From Liolophura sinensis (Eukaryota; Mollusca; Polyplacophora; Chitonida; Chitonidae), in assembly GCF_032854445.1 (NCBI RefSeq), contig NC_088295.1:88307836-88371835 (forward strand): a stretch of DNA of 64,000 nucleotides, read 5' to 3'. The position numbers were made by a program, and so were the translations under genes. Below are positions 37,601 through 52,600 of this stretch, piece after piece. The number at the start of each line of letters is the position of its first letter. Position 1 is the stretch's first letter. A model generated the notes under the pieces. It worked only from the letters and a program-made list of their open reading frames with translations. It ran no database searches and was not told the DNA's origin.

Positions 37601-40600
37601 ATGGATGAGGAGAAATTCATCGAATGATACTCTCATTCCATTATAAGAGCATTAAAATGATATTGGTACAGTTTGTATGTAATTGGATGTGAAGAGGGCA
37701 TGGGGTTTGAATTCTTTCCTAGTGACCTAGATATATTAAGTAGTGGGCATTACTCAGCTGATTTTTGCTGTCTTGTGGTAGAGTATTGGCCAAAACTTGA
37801 CCCAGTGCCAGTGGTCATCACTTCGGCCCATCAGAGAAACAAGGCCTGTGATCATTGTTGATAACTGGTCAGTGTGTAAACGCAACAGCTACAGATTGGC
37901 ATAGGTATCAGAGGTCAGCAGAAGTCCAGTGTACAGGATCACATTGCCCCAAAAGCATTCCCCAGAGCATCTTTGTAATTCTCTTCATGCACCTTTTCTA
38001 ATCAGTTTGACAAGTTAAACTCGTTGGGGTGTCCCCTGTGCAAAGAAGGTGTGCACGTTTCCAGCATGTCCAGATAAATTGGAACATTCGGGGAAGAGCT
38101 CAGGGCTAATTGTTGCCATGTTCCCACAGCTGAGGTAGACACAATTGTGTTTGGTGCTCGTGGGAGAGCCCCTGTTTAGTTAGGCATGTTTCAGTGTGAA
38201 TCTATGGGGAGGGAAATCCACTCCCATGGCTAATGGATCTGCATGGCTCCATCTTAGGGTTGTCACTACTTGTACACACAGTGGGGTGCCAGTCGCCAAA
38301 ACAAAAAAATTTTTCACAAGTAAAGTACAAGTACTCAAATTATAGGTTTTAAGCAAAGATTTCATTACACCTTTTATGAAGACTATAAACAGGCACAATT
38401 TGTCCTAATTGCTATATTTTCCCATTTATTGTGTGGTGCAAATTTCTAAATAATGTTCAGGGTATTTTGACATGATAGGCCTATTCTAAGTACCTGGTAC
38501 TGTGGCTGTCCAGACACAGTGATGTATTGGTTATTTGGGCTCCTACAATCAATATAATAGACCTCACTCACAGGTTTATACCAAGTTATAAAATATATGT
38601 GAATGTGTTTGGTAGTGTTTGACCTCTTCTTTGACAAGCTGCAATCCAAGGTGCCATAAAATCTTTCTATTCAGCTGGTTGTAATCTATAGATTGGCCCC
38701 ATTTTAGATAAAAGTCTATGGCAGTCAATATTTTTTTGTGGATGTTTTATGCCTCTTCATACAGTTCCATGTCTGGATAGCCGATTATTACAGTACACAA
38801 AGTCCTAGAGTAAATGTTGGAAATGCAATGGTTCACATTTGTGTACCAGAGGCAGCTGATAATGGAAGTTTTGTGACAGCCCGTTTACTCTGTGGTCTCG
38901 CACTGCCGGCTTGTCTTTCAGAATATGTGTGCACAGCAGCACTTTATCGATGTCTGGCAAGCTGTTGTTGAGTGTTCTTTACTGCTTGTGGTTTAGATCC
39001 CAGAGAAAGCCAACTGTGCGACACATGAGTCAGGCCGTTCACAAGCAACACACTCCAAGAAAACTTTCTACCTTAGGTGAGGAAATCCATAACATTTTGA
39101 TCAAGGACTGAAGATGTAGAGTGTGTTAACAAATCAATGGGTGTTCAATTTCTGCAGAGAGACACATCAGTGATATTTGTGGGAGATTTAGAGGCAGGGT
39201 CTTGTTCATTGTCCTGCATAGCTTTCTCCAGATTGCTGATTGGAGACTGAACCATTCTGCTCACATCTGTATTCACCGGCTCGCGTACTAATGTTGGCTC
39301 TGTTTCTAGAATTAGATAGTTACACACATTCTAATCTCAGCATTTTTGTGTGCGAATTAGAAGTAAATTAATCTTCAGTCTGCTGGAGTGTGGTATTTCT
39401 ATAGGGCTGAGTAAGCAATCAGGACATGTTTAGTACCTGTGATATCAAGTAGCCATCACTTCTATATCCAGGATTCTACTGTATTGAAATGTGTCTACTT
39501 GGATGCGGTTTGGATGATATCCAGCTGGCAGTTTGATTAGTTTGGTAACATGTAATTGTGTATCTGATAAACTCAGCTTTGTGAAGGAGTGTGGATAAGA
39601 TGTGTAGCGTATGGACATCTGACACCTCTGTGTTCAGCCCCGTGTGAGCGCGACCTGCAATTAGTCCATTGCCCGATCCATTACCTAGAGGCCAGAGAGG
39701 GTGGAGAAACCTGTAATCAAAGCTGTCCTGTAATAAACGTATTCACCCAGAACAACCTCACTCCCCCTGTAAGCATTTATTCACTCAACCACTGACACCA
39801 TCTTCCTGCGTCTTTCCAACCTTGCATGGCTTCTTATGTAATCTCTGCTCCATCAGTACCCTCAATCATTCTGAGAAAGACTTAAAAGATTGGCAAAATG
39901 TTTCCATGATAGGATAGCAGCCTAGAATGTTGTCAGGCTTCTAATTAAATTTGTCCATTTCTTAGATCTTCGCATGGTTTCCACTACAGTCATATTGCTA
40001 TGAAGCAAGGGGGCTTTGATGAAGTTATACATGCATGTATGTATGTGTAATGCCATGTGTACTTTTAATTGCAATGGTTTTACTGTGAAAAATGTTAGTA
40101 GAGTCAAGTGATTTAACTTCCTAAGTACAGATGGTATCAATCTATTAATGGAATTGCACATTGCCCTCTATCTACAATGTGTTCTTTTTTTTAATAGGTG
40201 AATAGTGATCATTGTCTATGATATGAATTCATCATTAGATTTGGAGAATTCTGCTTTCCAAATTTTATTCAATTCTGCAAATTTTTATGTGGTATTCCAT
40301 CAGATTTGTCATTATTAAGAAGGTAGGAAAGTCAGATGGGTTGGGATGATATCGAGCATTCAGAGAATTTTGTTATTAACAGACTGGCTGTTGCATTTTT
40401 TATTTATTCTGTATTGGAAGAAGAAAATTGAATTGAGCAGCAGGAAGACATTTTGTGGAAATGGAAGAGTACTGGTTATTGATTCTAGTTTCTGGTTACC
40501 CGCCATGTCTTATGGTGGGTTGATATTATCTCTAATAAAGAACCTCAAGAGCGGAACCTGAAAAAGAGAAGTTTAGTTGTGCAGGGATATATCTCCACAA

Positions 40601-43600
40601 AATTTAATAATGCATGACATTTCTATTGTGCTAGTTCCATGTTGTACAATCTAATTTAAAGGTCCATGACAGTCGGCTTCTTTAATCCTGCCCCCATGAA
40701 TTATGGCCAGCAGTGGTTGGGCATATCAGATAGCTCTGTGGTGACAAGGCCGTGTCAGTGGTAAAGACAGTGCGTGTATGTCACCACGAACCTGGGTGTT
40801 CCAGGCCCTGATTTACCAAGGTTAGCACTAGTGGGTGGATCATCCTGTTACAGTCAGCTTCTATCTTTTTTGACCTTCCAGGCTATTGAGAAGGTTTCTT
40901 GTCCTTCATGGAACTATGAGGTTATTCAAACATCTCATACATGTAAATATCATGGCTTGCCGAAAGCTTCCCAACAGTTAGCATGTGGGTGCTCGGTGCC
41001 ACAGTTGCATTAGCTAATAGGAACATTACACATTCATTTGCCAAGTTTGTCAAAATCTCTTTTATCCTCTGTAGCATATAAATAGAAGGGTTAACATAAA
41101 ACTTATATGAGGTAAAAGGTTCAAAAGTTGCAGGTACCTTTCTTCATTTAACATAGAGATCGAGTTTGAAAATCTTTGTGAGATGATTTTTTCCCTTGTA
41201 TCTTAAGATGTATGTGCTCGTACTGTAAAAAAGTAAAATAGTTTTTGGATGGGACATACATTTTATTTCATTATGTTACAATGGGAATTGTTCACTTTGT
41301 AGTTTTACAGTGACATTTGTCAACTTTGTGTTAAAACTAACAGACAAAAACATTGATGTGCAAGTTAGCTAAATCCGTCTGATTACATCAGATTGGTAGG
41401 CTGTCATGTGTCAGGCGATGATTTCGCTCCAGTTCACCTTTTGATCTTGGGCCGGATTTGTCAACTGTGTGGCCTGATAACACTCAAACAGGTTTAACAG
41501 AATTTCCTGGCTGATATGACATGATCATGGTGCCGGCCTGGGCTTCAGGGAAGCTGTCGTTTTTGTCCAGGCAACCATGAAGTGCTAAGACAATGCTGCC
41601 CCCATGTTGGTCAGTTTGCCCAACACTACAAGAAAGATAGGCTGATTCCGTCCAAATTACGAGCCTTACCACTTTTCAATTTTACGGTGATGTCTGGCAA
41701 ATCCTTTCAGGTTAATTTGGAGGATTTATAGAGGATCAAGGAACCCAAGGAATGAAGACCAGGTCACGAGCCCCTTTTGTGCTTGTAGCAGCCTGTGAAA
41801 ATCTCCATGGAATAACTGTCAATACTGAAGTCTGTTTTTGCCCATTTGAGGAAATATTTGATACCCTTGCTATAAAGGCTCTTGTATGCTCAGGTCATTT
41901 TCTCTGGGGCCAGAAAAACCTGGCTTTAGCTCTTTGCTGTTTTAGTTAAAGGGTGGAACACTGGGCTCCGAGTGAGTCAGAGTGCTTAGCTTCATTTATA
42001 CAGGGGCAGTTTTAACGATATTGAATATTTCACTTCGTCTGCTCCATAGTGGGGAAAGGTGATAAAAATTTAGTTCATAAAAGGAAAGAGTCGTCAAATT
42101 AATAAAATAAATTGTATTGATTACTGCCATATTGAATTTCCAGAACTCTGTTGGGCTTCCTTTTTATGGCTCCAAAATGGAGGTTGAGACATCAGCTGTT
42201 GTACTACTACAGAATTTACTCCGGCTGTCAGTGGATACGAAACAGTTTTTTATGACCTGTCTCATTGTGTCGCTATTTGATGTGTTGTAGGCAAAGACAA
42301 AGTGTGATGTACCGTGCTTTGTATATGTGGTAACTTTTAAGTTTGCTGTACAGAATGACCAAGTCTTTATGCATATCAGATCTTCACCTATTTGATGTTG
42401 TTAAAGGCTCATCCTGGGCTCAAAATTTCAATTAATACATTGTCATGTTGAAATAATTATGGAAAATGACAGGTAATAAGTTTGATGGATGCTTTGCAAA
42501 TAATAGCATTTAGTGAAAATTGATCTATTTCTTCTCTCCTCTTTGGCCGGAATTTTCTTAATGTTGTGAATCAGAAAGGCTGATAGTTCTCATTTTTTCC
42601 TCGGGTAAATCAATAGAAAAATTCTACAGAAATGCCATTCTTTTGAAGAAAATTAATTCTAGAAATTCCACAAATCAGAGAAGTTTGGGAAATCCGTAAG
42701 TCTGATGAATAATAGGGTTCATATGCAACGAGAATGGCTAAAAAAGTCTCCTGTCACTTTTTGTCAGGATTGAATTTGTGGAAAAGCTCCAAGAAGGAAC
42801 ATTTTCATTGTCAATTGATGTCATTCCTGCATTATATACCCCATTATCATATGATATAAAATTGCATTAGTTGTAATATTATTTAAAAATCTGAAAGATG
42901 AGTGACAAAAAAGTTTTAGACAGTGGATAATGGTGTTGTCTATCATATGTGCTTTAAAGTATTTTGCCATTGCCTATTTCTTAGCATTTGAACAAAATTT
43001 TGAAAAGTTTTTTTGAATATTTCTGATCAAATTTTACTGATTAACTTCTGTCAAGCCTTATGCAAAACAAAAAGATTAAATTATGTTTGTAACTTTTAGA
43101 GCTGAAAACTTTGTCCCGTATTTTCTGCCATAGGTTGGCTGGGATGGCAGTGGAAAGATTGCTGGCTTTGTAAGCAGTAGGTCGAAGGTTTCAGGCCCAA
43201 GTCAAAACATACCCAAAACTGGAATCGGTGCTTGGCCCCTTGGTACAACCTTGCCACAAGGCATATCAGAGAGGAATAGGCCCCTATTGTTAGTGTAACT
43301 AACTAAGTAGTGTATGATGTCTGGTGTCCTGTCAGTGAGGTAGCACTATACATGTAAATATGTTGGCATTAAGTATGATCTGTTACAAGGGGATGTCATC
43401 ATGATATGACTGAAATATTGTAGAAAGTGATGGTAAACCCCATTCACCATCACAAACATTATTGATATTATGTGATATATTGAGTATGGCCTAAAACGCC
43501 AATCAGATAAAGAAATAAATTATTTTTAATTCTGCATGTATGTATTCATTATTTGCATTTGTGCATGCATATCATTGTTTGTATTTGTGCATAATATGCA

Positions 43601-46600
43601 GGACTGTCTTCCAGCAACCAGCAGTTGATTGTGGGTTAGAGCCAGGTTTCCTCCCAACAATAGTGCTGGCCGCTGTCATATAAGCGAAATATTCTTGAGT
43701 ATGGCGTAAAACACCAGTCATATAAATAAATGAATAAATATTTCTACTTGTTTTATGTATTTATTGTTTGAATTTCTCCATGTACACATGATGAGTGTCA
43801 GAATGAAGTGTTCAGCCTCTGATACTCAGAGAACGGCTTGATACAAGAAAAGCCAACCGTGAGAACCCTTTGGGAGGATCACATTAGTCTCCCAGCCTTC
43901 AAACATCTAAATAATTACTGACATTGGATTAATTGGGAATAATTTCCGAGCTGTCTGCCCCAATCAGCCGATAAATTTCTCCCTAGCTACATATACTTGT
44001 TTCAGGTAATGTGTAACCTGCCCAAGGACACATCTAAATATTGGCATGAAAAGAATTGCTAGTTTTGCCTTGTGATGTAAGTGGTGATGCCAGGCAGCAG
44101 GTTATAGTTGTGAAGTTGTAATTTAACCTGGCCTCTGACCACACAAGCACTAGAAGGTAGAGGAGCTTGCAGATGGCTTTACCTCAGGCTGATTTAAGTC
44201 TGCTCCCCAATCTCGAGCACGCAAGCTCAGGCTGCCATGATGACACGGACGAGATCTCCTATGCTAAATACACTCCAGGATTGTAGTCTGCTTCTTTCAT
44301 AAAGTTGGGAAACAGTTGCTTTGAAGAGCAGTATCTAAGGAAAGCTGTGCATACTTAAGAGCCAGGAGCTGAAAGCTATCATAGGGATATGAAATATGTC
44401 ATAAACAAACTCCGCCTGTTTGGAATGAAATTGTAATTAGCTCTTTTTAGATTTTTTAGTGATTTGTGTTTGGTATTGGCTCTTATTTTTATTTGCCTGA
44501 AGGAGTTGATTCGAGCTATGTATTGACTTTTGAGCTTTCCTCTGAATCATGCAATATCTTTGAACAGATTAATTGGTGGTCTTAGCTGTTGACGGAATGT
44601 TCAGTGAATGTCGCAACCATTTATGCTCCAAATAATTTACCCTCCGGCCTGGCTCAATGGGTCCTCAAGGAACGCTAAATTTTGTGGGTTTATGGAGAAT
44701 TGGGTGATGCGAAGGCTAATGGTGCACTCTGGAGAAGGGTTAATGGTGTAGAGGAGTGGAATAAAATGCAATTTAATCACAAACCCCTGAATGCACAGCA
44801 TTCTTGCAACTAGTTTTTCATGCATGAAGAAGCATGCTTCATTTCACAGGTGTGATTTCACTAGTCCGTTGCATAATTTACAGCGGTTCTGGTAGAGGGG
44901 GAGTCACATTGCTTCTACACTGTGCTGAGTTCGTTGGTTTAATGGAAAGTGAGTCATGGTACTGTGCTAAGTGGTATGGTTTAAGGGAAAGTGAGCCATG
45001 GTACTATTTTGTTGGTTTAATGGAAAGTGAGTCATGGTACAGTGCTGAGTGGTATGGTTTAAGGGAAAGTGAGCCATGTTGCTGTGCTGAGTGGTATGGT
45101 TTAAGTGAAAGTGAGCCATGGTACTGTGCTGAGTGGTATGGTTTAAGTGAAAGTGAGCCATGGTACTGTGCTGAGTGGTATGGTTTAAGTGAAAGTGAGC
45201 CATGGTACTGTGCTGAGTGGTATGGTTTAAGTGAAAGTGAGTCATGGTACTGTGCTGAGTGGTATGGTTTAAGGGAAAGTGAGCCATGTTGCTGTGCTGA
45301 GTGGTATGGTTTAAGTGAAAGTGAGCCATGGTACTGTGCTGAGTGGTATGGTTTATGTGAAAGTGAGCCATGGTACTGTGCTGAGTGGTATGGTATAAGT
45401 GAAAGTGAGCCATGGTACTGTGATGAGTGGTATGGTTTATGTGAAAGTGAGCCATGGTACTGTGCTGAGTGGTATGGTTTAAGTGAAAGTGAGCCATTGT
45501 AGTGTGCTGATTAGATTGGTTCAAGGCAAAGTGAGCCATCATACTTTTTTTTGGTATAAGTGAAATGGAGCCATGGAACTGTGCTGAGTTGTTTGTCGCA
45601 AGGGAAAGTGAGCCTTGCTAACTGAATGTGAGCTAAGGATATAACAATTGTGTGGTTTGTGTTGAAGTCTATGTGTCAAAACCGGCAATCATATACCAGC
45701 CATGGATCATTAGGGATGTTCTGGGTCAATAGTCGCAATGCTCCATCCGCCTTCCTTTGTTGCTTGCTGTTGTTCATGTAAAGTGAGCTTGAAAACATAC
45801 ATTCACCATATTGATACCGTGACTGATCAAAAGCGCAGTCTTTATTCTATACATGATGAATATGTCACATACTTCTGATTCTTGTCAGTATCAAGGAAGT
45901 GTCGAGTTAAACTGAAAAGAAAATCTTGAGGTACTAGTCGTACAACACCTCATGTTTGCTATTCTGAACATCATGTGCACCAGTTGTCAAATATCTGCCT
46001 GTTGTCTGGCAACCAGATCATTGTGTTGATAGTCTGGAGGAACATGCACAATACAGCCTGTGTTGTTTCAAGACATGGCACTTGTTGGAAAAATATTTAT
46101 TTGTAGCTTGGGGCATCACATGTGACCTGTGGGGCCCTAATTATCCATAGTACAGGGCCTCATGTCTGGGTGCTGTGTCTGCAGGTGTGGTTTATTATGG
46201 GAGTTCTGTGAGGGGTGGTGACCCTAATCACTGAGGAGGCCAGCCCTTCAACCTGTACTATCCTAATCACAGCTGTGTTCTGATACATGTGTACATGAGT
46301 ATGCCAGTGCTTCACTTTAACAATGTGCTTGTACCAAGTAGGCCTCACCATGGGGTAGGGTTAATGATGGCTGTGTATACTCTGGTATCTCCTGATGGCT
46401 GCTCAGCAGTACATGCATCCCATGGGCTGATGTAGGACATCTGGACAGTCTGTTTACATGGGGAAAAAAGCACTTATCAGGAAATTTTGGTGATTAAAGG
46501 CCTATAATGTTCCAGGCAAATCCTTTTTGGCCATTAACAGGCATCATATATATATTGAGACATTTATCCTACATGATTTGGAATCCTTAAATGCCCTATG

Positions 46601-49600
46601 CTACATGTAGGTGATCTGATCACATTAGAGAACGTGGAAATCCTGTTACAGGTTGAAGTCTTCAAGGCAAAACTTGACAACAGGTTCTCAGGGAATATAG
46701 AATAGGTGAAAGAAACCAGACCCGTTTTTGTATGTGTCTGTCCTTTTCTGAAATTTAAGATCCAAAGGTTTATCTCTGGCTATCTCTTGACCACCCAGTT
46801 TTGGACCATTCAAGGCTGTCACCATTGTAAGGGGCATATCTGAACCAAGCATAAGTATTCTACACTAGCTAGACTGGTGTTAGTGTATTGACATATCAGT
46901 AGATTGGCCTTGTGTTATCAGGTCCAGGCGGATTAAGATACCTCCAGGTTATTAGCATTCATAAAGAGTATTCTGTCCTACTGTGTCCAGTATCTCCAGT
47001 TTGTCCCAAATCTTACCTCGAACCTTCCGAGATTGTTAAATAAAAATTTATCTGCTTGTCATTACACTGTTAAATGTTGACTGCCTATGATAACCATGCT
47101 TTGATGTACTAATTATTTCTGAAGAATTGTAGACAGACAAATATAACTACTGACTAAGAATGACCATCAGAATTTCCAAAGCAGGAGTTAAAGCAGCTCA
47201 CATCTGTTTGAAAACTGGTCAGCCAACAGATTTCTTTTATTTTGAGGCTAGAATACATTTTTCACCAAACAAAAATATGAAACATCTGCCCCTGTGCCAT
47301 GTACACAGCATGCCATGAATTCTGGAACAACTAGTAGGCTGGAAAAGCATATGACATGGAATGGCAAAAAATCCAGTGTGTGGCCAAATAACTGGATGAT
47401 CAGAAGGTCAGGTGGTCAATATTATACACTGCATACATGTACATGCTTACAATTAATCAAAACAGAAAAACGCAATTGACAGATTTTTTAAGGATTTTGG
47501 AAGGAATATAGTTGTTCTTGTGACATCAGTTCAGCGAGGAAGTGTCTTGAGTTTGGGCCTTTGTCAGGCGATTCCTGTGTCTACAAACTGCACCTTATCC
47601 ATACTTTAGTTTTATCATCAGCTATTGTACTTGTGCAAGCTGAAACATCTCTGCTTAAGACAAATTTCTTCTCCAGACCTTTGTGTCCGTTTGAGAATGA
47701 AACCATAACATGATCTAATGACTGGGATTAAGCTGGCTTTCGTGTGCTAACGTCTCTGGGCTGGATGTAATTTTGGTTCCCAACTTTGAGGCGGTGAAGT
47801 GATGTAGTGGCCACTTCAAGCTTGGTAGCAGATGGTCAAGAATCAATTCCCAGTCTATGTTATCCAGTCTAGCCATTTGCTTGCCAGGATGCTTCAGTTT
47901 ACCAGTATTGCTCTCTTGAAGTCTGTTTCCAGTTTGATTATTGGTATCTGTCACCAGCACCTTTTTCTCCATGGCATGAATGTCCTTTTTTTTCCTTGCC
48001 ATCCAGGAAGAAATGTTACATTGAACCTTAACTGACAAAAGTGAACCATTACTCTGTAACGAGATGATTGATTTTGACCTGTTGTGATTGTATGTCTTTG
48101 ATGGAAGGTTCTACCCAAGTGGTAAAAGCTCAAATGCGAGGTCTGTACAGTTGACGATGGCATAATACTTGTATAAGCTTAAACAAATAGTATGATTCCC
48201 GTAGATTGATTGTGGATATAGTTGTTAGATGTAAGTATTTGTGCCAGTTTTTTAACAGCCTGTTCCCTTATTGCATGTACATGTAAGTATTTGTAACAGT
48301 TTTTTAACAGTCTGTTCCCTTATTGCATGTACATGTAAGTATTTGTGCCGGTTTTTTAACAGTCTGTTCCCTTATTGCATGTACATGTATATAGGGTACT
48401 TAGTACAGCCATTTGGGGTCACTGGACAGTCTGTTCATTTGAGAGTATTAGTGTGTGCAGCCCCAAGAAAACAGCACTAAGTACAAGGCAGCTCAGCTGG
48501 GATTGTCAGTCATATTGATAGTAAGCAATATGGTTCAATTCAGAATGTGTGAAAATGAATTCATAGCCTATTCATGAATTTGGATATAACTTTGAGGAGT
48601 GTTTGAACTTACTGATCTCAAGGGAAAGTAAATGATGTGAAAGTGAAAAAAAATAGATGTGGCTCTTTTTATGCAGTGAATGCTAACCTCTGAGTTATTT
48701 TGGTGGGGTGGGGGGGAGAGGATTTGGGCATATGAATCAATGATTTTGAACTTTATTTTGTAGTAGATGACTGAAAATAAGTGGAATCACCGTGGTATAC
48801 CTTATAATTGTCTACATGTTTTTGGTTTGTTGATGAATGTCTGTTGTAGACTTCGTGATAGCCTTTTGTTTTTGTCTAGATGATCTCTGATGAGTTACAG
48901 TTACAGTGTTATGATGGCAGTTACAGTGTTAGGATGGCAAGTTATGGCCTGGCTGAACTGGCAGTCTATCCTCCACGCCTACTCCAGCCATTATTAACTG
49001 TTACTCACCGACTGTTGTTACCCTCTCTGTTTGCTTACTACCACCCAGAAGTGCCAGGCTGGAGAAGAGAAACCATGTTTATTGCAGTGGGGTGGTTTTT
49101 CAAACAGCAGACTGTTAGTTTTGGCTCAGGTCCTCCATTCTGGCCAGGGGAGAAATGGCTTGGTTGTGGTGGAAATAAAAGTCGTTATTCTTGACTTTGT
49201 GACTTAACAGCTGCCAGTGACAGTGTTCATTGGTCACAGCAATAGTGTAATGATAGGTCTTAAATGGAATATCTTGTAATTTTATCTTCATCATATACTG
49301 CACCAAAACTTGGAAATTAGTTTCCATGGCCTCCTGTATGTTGATGACAATCTGTATTGTGTGGGAAAGCATTTTCACAGCTGGAATCCATGCCTGTTGA
49401 CGGACACCATGGTAGCCTGAAATTGCTTGAGATTTTCTCTGTACTATCTATGTACATGGTAAACAGTTATTAGTGGTATGTATTTGCAGAGTGTATGTAC
49501 ATGCAAATCTGTGTTTCTTTCAACATCATGTCTGCACATGGAAATCTTCCCACCACATGTGCACACCTCTTATGCGATCCTTTGATTTCTGGAATTTGTT

Positions 49601-52600
49601 GGGTCTGCCAGAAGTTTGCCCACTATCGGTATAGTAGTAGTTTACTGTTGCCTTTCCCCCGGGATTTCCCCACCTTTCTACTGGGAAGATCCTGGAGATG
49701 TAGGGGCTGTGTTCTGAACATTCCTTGAAGACAGGATAACCTCTGATTGCTGATTCCTCGTCTTTGCTAGCCTGCAGGGCATTTGATCCACACCTTCATG
49801 TATATCTCTATTCATACTGTAAGCACATGTCTCTTGCCTGAATAGCTTGAGCATTTCAAGACAAAAACTTATACCACTCCCCCAAAAAGACAGATGCCAA
49901 ATAAAAAAAAAAGAAATAATGACAGAGTACTATTTGACATTCTTTCTGCTTACTCTTGGCCAGTTGATGTCATTGTTAATATTCAATTATGCGTTTGTTT
50001 AAGACAAAGGCTAATTTACTGGCATTTGGGGTTTAGTGGTCACCCTTTTTTTCTTACTAGAAAATTACCTTATTTTATGATGTGTGTTTGGGCATGAACG
50101 TGTAACCTGGTGAGTGTGAAGCTTTTTTTTGGGTCATATCAGTATTTTTATCAGTTTTCTTGCAAAGCCCTATTGATCGGTGAAACAGCCATTTACTTTT
50201 CCTCAGTGTTAATTAGAGGCTGATTGTTGCAAATGGCTGGCATCCTGGGTTGCTGCTAACTATTTTCACTGATCTATGTGTTGGGGAACTGACATGACTT
50301 GGTTTGTCAAGAATCGTTAACTGCCTGCACTGCCATTAACCGCCAATGACAGCATGACAGCTTGCATGGAATACAGATGGCTGTAGATGCGATGTAAGAA
50401 GAGTATTACATGATGCTCATTCATAATGGATCAGACACTGGTCTCATTAGCACCAATTGATTTACAACAGGAAATGTGTCACAAAATGACGCTGCTTTTC
50501 TTTATGTATTAGAGAAGATATGATGGGCTTCCTGCTAGACCAGTGAACATTTATGGTATAGTTAGAATGCTCAGGTGGGATCTACAACATGCACCTAGAG
50601 TTAGTACGTGTAGTTGCATCTTTGGTATGATTCTATAATAATTACAGTTTTCATGCATTAAATTTTAGAAGTTTAATTTTTCAAGACTACCTCCTAAAGA
50701 GACATTTTACATGTATTAGTATTTTAAAGAAAATATCAGCTTTTTCAAAATATGAACAAAACTCATCTGTAGTTCCACTGTAATTCCAATGTACCTTGTT
50801 ACTTTAGTGCATAACTGGAGAGAAAAAACCGATGATGATCAAGGAGTTGCTATAAAAATCTAAATTGGCAGGCATTAACAAGCTGTATTTGAAAAGAGGG
50901 AAAAATCTAGGTGATTGTTATCGCTGGATGTTAAAGCCTGGAGCATAAGCCCTTAACCAGGAACAGAGTGGAATGCGAGATAAGAAAGGTAAAGAGGTTC
51001 ACTGAAATACTCACTTAACCAAGGGATCAAGCGATAAAAGACTTTACATCAGCCAAGTTCAACTTGATATTTTTGTTCTTGAAGAAAATCAAACCTGGGT
51101 GTGCGTAAGTTAGGCAATGTCAAGGAGCCGAGCTTTTTGGCAAGGTGCATTAGCTGTCCATGTCGGAGGAATTGACTAGGCTAATTCTGTTCCTCTTTCA
51201 GATCAATAGTATCAAAGTTGTTCTGTTTGAAGCTTGTGACAGCGTAACTGAAGGTTAACCAACAGCACTGGGGCAGGGACCTACTTCTCAGATGGTTTTA
51301 GGGTATGGGGCAGTTGACTTTATTTGGCTCCTCTGCGGAAGAACTACTTTTCATAAACATGTTGATACATGCATGATTCCTAACCTTTGATCTTTCAGAG
51401 ATTTGAATATAGAAAGCATATTTTAAGAAGACATAAAATTTGTCCTCAGCTGTGACAGTACTGCCAGTGTGCGTCTGAGGTCGAGCTGCAGGAAGAGAAA
51501 CAGAAGGTCCCCCCCCCCCCCTTGCTGAGCTATGTGGAACTAGAGCAGTGTTGAACAAGAGAACAGGATTAGTTATTTACACATGATGCAACTGACTGTG
51601 ACTCTGGGGCTGGTCCCTCTTAGTCTGATGTAGTTATGACACAGTACTGAGTGACACCCAATATCTTATAGTCTGTCCTTCCTTGGTTCAGCTGTAGCTC
51701 TACAGTTTATGGTGACAGTTGTGTTCATAGGTTTGCTTTCATTGCTTCCATGACTTGGTGTCTTTTTTGGAAGTCTGCAATCCATCCAGCCCCACCCAGC
51801 AATACCAAGCAGATACTTCTGTTATCTTAGCCCTCTCTTGAGTGTGTCACGCCTTTGACTGTAATCAGAATGAAGCTCTGCTTGTTCACCAGCTAATAGT
51901 TTTTATTGTCTGGAATTTGGTAATCAGTCTGCCGGTAGAGGATGGCCCTTTCCTGTGTCAGTGCTTGTAGTTTGGTAGAGTCTGGCTGTCTCAGATGAGT
52001 ATAGGTGACTGGCCCAGACTCTCTCTCTCACCCCATCTCTCACCCCCTCCTCTCACCCCTGTTCCCCAGGCTGGTTTCACATGTTAGATAGCCTGTATAC
52101 TGGAGAGCAGTACCTCTTAGGAGTCAACTGTAGGTCTTGTGTATGTCTTCCATAATCAGCTGTATGTGCATGTCTTTGTTCTCCAGCCCTCAGACCATAC
52201 ACCTCCTTTGTGGTGTGTTCCTGTAATGTAATGTAATTAAACATAGTTTATTCGTCATGAACATGTATGGCAGTACTCGTAGGTAGGTGTATTGTGGAGA
52301 CAAGTATAATGCATTTTAATGTTTTGTAATTTCTTGAAAGCAGTGGAAAAAACTTTTGGGTAGGTTGTGTTGCGGACACAACTGTGATAACACATTTGCG
52401 TCCTTTACTGTTTTGTTCAACAAAGCCCAATGGGGCAAATGAAACTAATGTGAAAAAAGCAGTGCGCTATTGTTGATTTCCAAAGCAGGTTTCCCCTGTG
52501 ACTGTGATGGCTTTATTCTTGATATGTTCCCTTTGTAATAGAAGTATGTAATAAAAAGTGACAGCTGTTAACATTCTTGTTGCCCACTACCCAGCCCCCT

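Noticed and set aside
40690-40810. Possible tRNA-like head with GGGTGTTCCAGGCCC
   Set aside because: The B-box match is poor and no SINE body or tail follows, so it could not be supported.
44834-45542. Frames of 222 (plus) and 191 (minus) codons
   Set aside because: They follow from the 42-bp repeat; both strands open at once and edges are ragged.
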